From: UBA1413 sp964472165
GTDB lineage: Bacteria > Bacteroidota > Bacteroidia > Bacteroidales > Prolixibacteraceae
DNA: 28,452 nt
Direction of reading: 5' to 3'
Assembly (NCBI GenBank): GCA_964472165.1
Contig: CAYYJE010000034.1
Span: 1 to 28,452, forward strand
Shown in pieces: positions 23,900 to 28,452 of the stretch. The position numbers were made by a program, and so were the translations under genes. Numbering within the stretch: position 1 is the first letter of the stretch; each line of letters begins with the position of its first letter. The notes under the pieces were generated by a model, which saw only the letters and a program-made list of their open reading frames with translations, was not told the origin of the DNA and made no database searches.

Positions 23900-25423
23900 T
23901 TATGCCGGTTTTTTCCCGTCGACGTCGTTGACGAAAAGTACCATAATCGCTGCCACGAAGAGGGAAACACCTCCCAGCATGAGGGCATAAATGGCTTCTC
24001 CTCCGAAAAGGTCACGGGTGAAGAAACCGAGAATGCTGGCGGCCAGAATCTGGGGGATTACAATGAAGAAGTTGAAGATCCCCATGTAGGTTCCCATTTT
24101 ATGGGAGGGCAGCGATCCGGTGAGAATGGCATAAGGCATGGAGAGGATGGAGGCCCAGGCCAGTCCCACCCCCACCATGGAGAGGAGCAGCATATTGGGA
24201 TCCTTGATAAAATAGATGGAAAGGAGACCCACTCCTCCGGCAACCAGGGAGATCATGTGGGTGAATTTCCGGGAAGTTTTACGGGCGATCACGGGAAGCA
24301 GGAAAGCCATGATGGCAGCGAAACCATTGTAGAGGGCGAAGCATACTCCCACCCAGTCGGCTCCCTTGTTGAAGAGTTCTGAGGTCGGGTCGGTAGTGCC
24401 GTAAATGTGCTTGGTCACTGCTGCTGTGGTGTAGATCCACATGGCAAACAGGGCGAACCAGGTGAAAAACTGGACCACGGCCAGTTGTTTCATGGTAGCG
24501 GGCATCTTGTACATGTCGTGCATAACCACCGCCACGCCGTTGCGGGTTTTGCCGCTTTTTATGAGCAGGCCTGAAATAAGGGTCATGATGCCGAAAATGG
24601 CGATGCCCACCGAAAAGATGTAGAGTTCGGGGTGAAGCCTGAAAATGTAGATAGGCAGGGAGACGAGGATCCCCGCTGCAATCCAGAGGAGACTGCGTTT
24701 GATAAAAGCCCTGCCGGTTTGTACCGGATTGGCGATTTCGTCAACATGCTCTTCGATGGCCACCTGTCCTGCAGCTTCGGCATGCAGGCGCAGTTCCTCA
24801 GGGCTGTACTCCCGGGTGCGGATAATCGTCCACAAGACGGCCGTGAGAAAGGCTGCAGCCCCCAGGTAAAAGGAGTATTTCACCGATGGGGGGATCTGTC
24901 CTTCCGGGGCGGTGTTGGCGATGCCGAACCAGTTGGTAAGGATATAGGGAAGCGCAGAGGCCACTACCGCACCGGTGCCAATGAAGAAACTCTGCATGGC
25001 AAAACCTTTGGTGCGTTGTTCCGAAGAAAGCATGTCGCCCACAAAGGCACGGAAAGGCTCCATGGTGATGTTGATGGAGGCGTCCATGATCCAGAGCATG
25101 CCTGCAGCAATCCACAAGGTGGGGGAGTTGGGCATGAAGAGGAGGGCAAGTGAGGCGAGGATGGCACCTGTCAGGAAATATGGACGCCGCCGGCCCAGCC
25201 GGTTCCAGGTGTTGTCACTCATATGGCCGATGATGGGCTGAATAATTAACCCTGTAACCGGTGCTGCAATCCAGAGAATCGGAATTTCACCCACTTTTGC
25301 CCCCAGGGTCTCAAAAATTCTGGAAACATTGGCATTCTGAAGGGCAAAGCCAAACTGGATGCCCAGGAATCCAAAACTCATGTTCCAGATTTGCCAAAAA
25401 CTAAGGATAGGTTTCTTTTTCAT
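23900..25423 (-). CDS. SLC45-type MFS sugar transporter
   Basis: Probable proton-coupled uptake of maltose, maltodextrin or sucrose across the inner membrane. The 507-residue protein has about twelve hydrophobic segments and a cytoplasmic loop between the two halves (about 205-235). Motifs include the N-terminal IQFGFALQNANVSRIFETLGA (22-42) and the loop 2-3 signature GHMSDNTWNRLGRRRPYF (66-83), which is typical of SLC45/GPH carriers. The ATG at 25423 is preferred; a TTG two codons upstream is the alternative. It lies between the LacI gene (51 bp) and the GH13 gene (61 bp), as in maltodextrin loci of other Bacteroidota. Substrate is inferred from this context. Confidence 0.9.
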   Translation of the reverse strand: MKKKPILSFWQIWNMSFGFLGIQFGFALQNANVSRIFETLGAKVGEIPILWIAAPVTGLIIQPIIGHMSDNTWNRLGRRRPYFLTGAILASLALLFMPNSPTLWIAAGMLWIMDASINITMEPFRAFVGDMLSSEQRTKGFAMQSFFIGTGAVVASALPYILTNWFGIANTAPEGQIPPSVKYSFYLGAAAFLTAVLWTIIRTREYSPEELRLHAEAAGQVAIEEHVDEIANPVQTGRAFIKRSLLWIAAGILVSLPIYIFRLHPELYIFSVGIAIFGIMTLISGLLIKSGKTRNGVAVVMHDMYKMPATMKQLAVVQFFTWFALFAMWIYTTAAVTKHIYGTTDPTSELFNKGADWVGVCFALYNGFAAIMAFLLPVIARKTSRKFTHMISLVAGGVGLLSIYFIKDPNMLLLSMVGVGLAWASILSMPYAILTGSLPSHKMGTYMGIFNFFIVIPQILAASILGFFTRDLFGGEAIYALMLGGVSLFVAAIMVLFVNDVDGKKPA

Positions 25424-25454
25424 ATTCAAGATAGATATTAAGCAGTTTGTGTCC

Positions 25455-25466
25455 CCAATGTATTGG
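25455..25466. promoter_or_regulatory. 12-bp palindrome before the SLC45 gene
   Basis: CCAAT-GT-ATTGG is a 5-2-5 inverted repeat in the short gap between lacI and the transporter gene. It could be a regulator site or chance. It does not match the palindrome found upstream of the SusC-like gene. Confidence 0.2.
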
Positions 25467-25474
25467 AAGTAAAG

Positions 25475-26500
25475 CTATATCGGGTGGATAACCGAGGAAT
25501 TCCTGACTACCAGGTCGGCTTTTAATATAGTAGTTTCAAAGGGTAACTCCTTTTCATCCAAACTTATTCTTTTTAGCAGCATGCGGGTGGCGAGGGTGCC
25601 CATCTCGAATCCGTGCTGGTCGACGGAGGTGAGCGTGGGTTGGGAAATTTCTGCAAACCGGCTGTCAGAGAATCCGGCCACGGAAATATCGGCAGGGATA
25701 CGGTACCCGGCTTCCGCAAGTGCTTTGATGGCGCCAATCGCGGTGAGGTCGTTGGCACCGAAAAAGGCGTCAGGGACGCACCCCGATGCGCACAATCTGA
25801 CCACTTCGGCATACCCTTTTTCAAAAGAATCGGCTTCGGCACACAGGGCAGGATCATAGGGAATGCCTGCTTCGGCCAGCGCTTTGAGATAACCTTCCTT
25901 CCTTTCTCTTCCAATGGCCAGGTTCTGGGGGGCTTCAAAATGGGCGATCCTTTTTCTGCCCTGGTCAATTAGATGCCTGGTAACCAGCCAGGCTGCCTCC
26001 CTGTCGTTGGTAACTACCTGGTCGGCAGGAACCGAAGGGGCTACTCTGTCAAAAAACACAAGGGGAATCCCGTTTTCCTGGATGTCGGCCAGGTGCTGGT
26101 AGTCAGAAGTCTCCTTCGACACAGAAACCAGAATTCCCTCAACCTGGTGGGCCATCAGGGTTCTGGCGTTGTCAACCTCCCGGCCGTACTTTTCGTTCGA
26201 CTGACAAAAAATAACGGTGTAGCCTGCCTTAAAGGCTACATCTTCGATCCCGCTGATTACCTGGGAAAAGAAATAGTGTACAATTTCAGGAATGATCACC
26301 CCGATGGTATTGGACCGCCGCTGTTTCAGACTCTGGGCGACCATGTTGGGCTTGTATTTCATCTTTGCAGCCAGCTCGTTCACCAGCCTCCGGGTCTCAC
26401 TGCTGATGTCGGGGTGTCCTTGAAGCGCCCTTGATACGGTGGAGGGAGCTACCCCCAGCATCCTCGCCAGATCTTTTATGGTTACCTGTCCCGTTCGCAT
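25475..26500 (-). CDS. LacI-family transcriptional regulator
   Basis: Ligand-responsive DNA-binding protein that should sense a sugar and control the neighbouring transport and hydrolysis genes. The 341-residue protein has the N-terminal LacI helix-turn-helix (VTIKDLARMLGVAPSTVSRAL, 6-26), the hinge helix NMVAQSLKQRRS (52-63) and the periplasmic-binding-protein-like effector domain starting at NTIGVIIPE (64-72). The ATG at 26500 places the HTH at the N-terminus as in the family; the longer frame adds 37 unrelated residues. It is divergent from the SusC-like gene across 300 bp and upstream of the SLC45 and GH13 genes on its own strand. Ends with TAG. Activator or repressor role cannot be told. 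Confidence 0.93.
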   Translation of the reverse strand: MRTGQVTIKDLARMLGVAPSTVSRALQGHPDISSETRRLVNELAAKMKYKPNMVAQSLKQRRSNTIGVIIPEIVHYFFSQVISGIEDVAFKAGYTVIFCQSNEKYGREVDNARTLMAHQVEGILVSVSKETSDYQHLADIQENGIPLVFFDRVAPSVPADQVVTNDREAAWLVTRHLIDQGRKRIAHFEAPQNLAIGRERKEGYLKALAEAGIPYDPALCAEADSFEKGYAEVVRLCASGCVPDAFFGANDLTAIGAIKALAEAGYRIPADISVAGFSDSRFAEISQPTLTSVDQHGFEMGTLATRMLLKRISLDEKELPFETTILKADLVVRNSSVIHPI

Positions 26501-26800
26501 ACCTGCCCAGTTTGTTAAGTTTATAAAAATAGGAAATTCTTTTCCAACACACACGCAGTACGGCTTAAAAACATCCGTGAAATGCAGAAAAATAACCCTA
26601 CTAGTACCCACCTGTTTTATAACATATGTGTTGCAATCGACACCGCAAACGATTGCAGTATGCTTTTCATTATGAATAAGTTCACTCCATCGAATTTAAA
26701 CGTTAATTTTGCTTAATTTTCCAGTAAAATTGAGTGTAAGGGATAATCAAGTGCATCAAGCCCAAAGCTTTTAAAATTTATTTAATCTAATTTAGATACA
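26501..26800. promoter_or_regulatory. Divergent control region, lacI / SusC-like gene
   Basis: This 300-bp gap has no gene. It holds an inverted repeat GGAAA-TTCT-TTTCC (26532-26545), the palindrome ACATATGT (26622-26629), the candidate LacI operator at 26632-26657, and an AACGTT core (26699-26704). The last 35 bases before the SusC-like ATG are very AT-rich. I could not settle a promoter with both -33 and -7 boxes on either strand. Confidence 0.6.
26632..26657. promoter_or_regulatory. Candidate LacI-type operator
   Basis: TGCAATCG (26632-26639) and CGATTGCA (26650-26657) form a perfect 8-bp inverted repeat with a 10-bp spacer. Within it, GCAAACGATTGC (26645-26656) is itself a LacI-like near-palindrome with a central CG, and GCAATCGA at 26633 repeats its left half 12 bp upstream. 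The place between lacI and the SusC-like gene fits a regulator site. Confidence 0.45.
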
Positions 26801-28452
26801 ATGATGATGATTCGAAAAAATCTGAAGTTATTTTTGTTTTTTGGAGCCCTGTTGATCACCATGGCAGGGTTTGCCTAGAAGGTAAAAATTACGGGGAAAG
26901 TTACCGATGCCGGTAACGAAGGGATCCCCGGTGCCAGTATTGTTGTTGTCGGAACTACCACGGGTACCATTACGGACATGAACGGCAATTACTCGCTGGA
27001 TGTCGATCCGCAATCCACCCTTTCATTCAGCTTTGTAGGGTTTAAAACCCAGGCTGTGACTGTTACAAACCAGACGGTGATCAATATTCAGTTGGAAGAA
27101 GAGACGATCGGAGTGGACGAAGTAGTGGTGATTGGGTACGGCCAGGTCAAGAAAGGGGATGCCACCGGATCGGTAACCGCCATCAGCTCCAAGGATTTCA
27201 ACAAAGGAGCGATCACTTCTCCCCAGGATCTTTTGGTAGGTAAAAGTGCCGGAGTTGTCATTACCACGGCAGGCGGAGAACCGGGTAGCGGGGCCTCCAT
27301 CCGGATCAGGGGGGGGTCGTCACTCAGTGCGTCGAACGATCCGTTAATGATTATCGACGGGGTTCCCATCGACAACAACAACGTGTCAGGGGCTAATAAT
27401 ATTCTTTCATTTGTGAACCCAAGCGACATTGAAACCTTTACGGTGCTGAAGGATGCTTCTGCCACCGCCATTTACGGGTCAAGGGCCTCTAACGGAGTGA
27501 TCCTGATCACCACCAAGAAGGGAAAAGCGGGAAGTCCGCTGTCCGTCAGCTACGACATCAACACTTCCATGGCCAGTGCCATCAAATTCCTGGATGTCTA
27601 TTCCGGGGATGAAATCCGCCAGATTGCCAAAGAAAAGGTTTCCCTGTACGGTGCCGATACCTTTCACATGCTGGGAAGTGAAAATACAAACTGGCAAAAG
27701 GAGATCTTCCGTACATCCCTGTCGCACGACCAGAACTTCAGCGTGATGGGGGCGGTGAAAACTTTGCCTTACCGGGTATCTCTCGGATATACGGACCAGC
27801 AGGGGATCATGAAAAATACGGATATGCAGCGGATCACCGGATCCCTCTCGCTTGATCCCACCCTGTTGGATGGCTCTCTGAAAGTCAATGCCAACCTGAA
27901 GGGAATGGTCTCTTACCACAATGAAGGAGATAAAGGTGCATTGGGGTCAGCCATCAATATGGATCCCTCCCAGCCTGTGTATGCCGACAATCCGCAGTAT
28001 GCCGGGTATTACCAGTGGGCCGCCCGGGGGGCGGGCCTCGGAACCCCCAACCCGGTGGAACAGTTAATGGAGATCGACAAGAAGTTGAATGTAAAACGGG
28101 TGATCGGGAATATCCAGTTCGATTACAGGCTGCCATTCCTGACCGACCTGCGTGCCAACCTGAATCTGGCCACAGATTATTCGGCCAGTGAAAAGCATGA
28201 CAACCGTCCCGTCACCACCGCTCCCAACCTGACCAGCCCTTTCTGGGGCAAACTGCATGATGAATCCGGAAGAAACTACAACAACCTGCTCGATTTTTAC
28301 CTCAATTACACAAAGGACTTAAACAATATTTCAAGCAAACTGGATCTGACCGCAGGCTATTCGTGGCAGCATTTCAAAAGGGAGGGCGATTGGTTTACCC
28401 GCGGCTTTTCGGATGCCACCCACCCCTACCAGGAAAATGAACCGGAATCGTG
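26801..28452 (+). pseudogene. SusC-like TonB-dependent receptor, amber stop at codon 26, partial
   Basis: SusC-type outer-membrane receptors import glycans with a SusD lipoprotein. Reading from the ATG at 26801 gives a signal peptide (residues 1-25, ending MAGFA), then TAG at 26876-26878, then an intact frame of about 524 codons to the window edge. The stop stands where Gln is expected (FAQ cleavage site), so a CAG to TAG change is the simplest cause. After it come a carboxypeptidase-regulatory-like domain (ITGKVTDAGNEGIPGASI to the VGFKTQ stretch), the VVVIGYGQVKKGDATGSV segment, and the plug domain with IRIRGGSSL, LMIIDGVPI and DASATAIYGSRASNGVILI. The next in-frame ATG (26978) lies inside the domain and would lose export. 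The 3' end and any susD lie outside the window. Confidence 0.88.

Noticed and set aside
26876..26878. Genome-wide recoding of TAG as an amino acid
   Set aside because: TAG ends several normal-length genes here (ribE, sppA, punA, lacI), so it works as a stop.

Overview
The window is chromosomal DNA of a Bacteroidota bacterium, most likely from the Bacteroidales/Marinilabiliales side. This rests on the gene families present: an IleRS2-type isoleucyl-tRNA synthetase next to a DksA-like gene and lspA, a DUF4837 lipoprotein, an SLC45-type sugar transporter next to a LacI regulator and a GH13 amylase, and a SusC-like TonB-dependent receptor. Promoter-like TAnnTTTG boxes fit the same phylum. No rRNA, tRNA, CRISPR array, phage or insertion sequence was seen.

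Layout. 24-11326 (all minus strand): ribE, a 400-bp gene-free mosaic of short repeats, cysS, lspA, a two-cysteine DksA-like gene, ileS, an exported aldose 1-epimerase (galM), an acidic beta-repeat protein, a DUF4837 lipoprotein and folK. 11406-18428 (plus strand): sppA with a long hairpin terminator, then a tight run of lpxK, punA, a PrsW-type protease and a serine racemase-like enzyme with overlapping ends, then comM/yifB. 18461-19254 (minus): a DUF1778/GNAT (TacA/TacT-type) toxin-antitoxin pair. 19456-21000 (plus): a secreted GH51 arabinofuranosidase. 21041-26500 (minus): an exported coiled-coil protein, a GH13 amylase, an SLC45/MFS transporter and a LacI regulator. 26801-28452 (plus): the 5' part of a SusC-like receptor, running off the window.

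How the genes work together. The minus-strand block is mostly housekeeping: two aminoacyl-tRNA synthetases, lipoprotein maturation, riboflavin and folate synthesis. The plus-strand block joins lipid A synthesis, purine salvage and membrane proteolysis. The right end looks like a maltodextrin-type utilisation locus. The amylase would cut oligosaccharides in the periplasm, the SLC45 carrier would import the products, LacI would sense them, and the SusC-like receptor would bring the glycan across the outer membrane.

Main points for a second look: an in-frame TAG in the signal peptide of the SusC-like gene; the HIGH motif of IleRS altered to GIHH, a form tied to mupirocin hyper-resistance; the repeat mosaic at 633-1032, including three repeat units whose small stems differ by paired changes; a purine nucleoside phosphorylase with Asp at the base-specificity Asn position; a zinc-ligand-depleted DksA-like protein; and a candidate LacI operator. 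I found no convincing wholly new multi-gene system.
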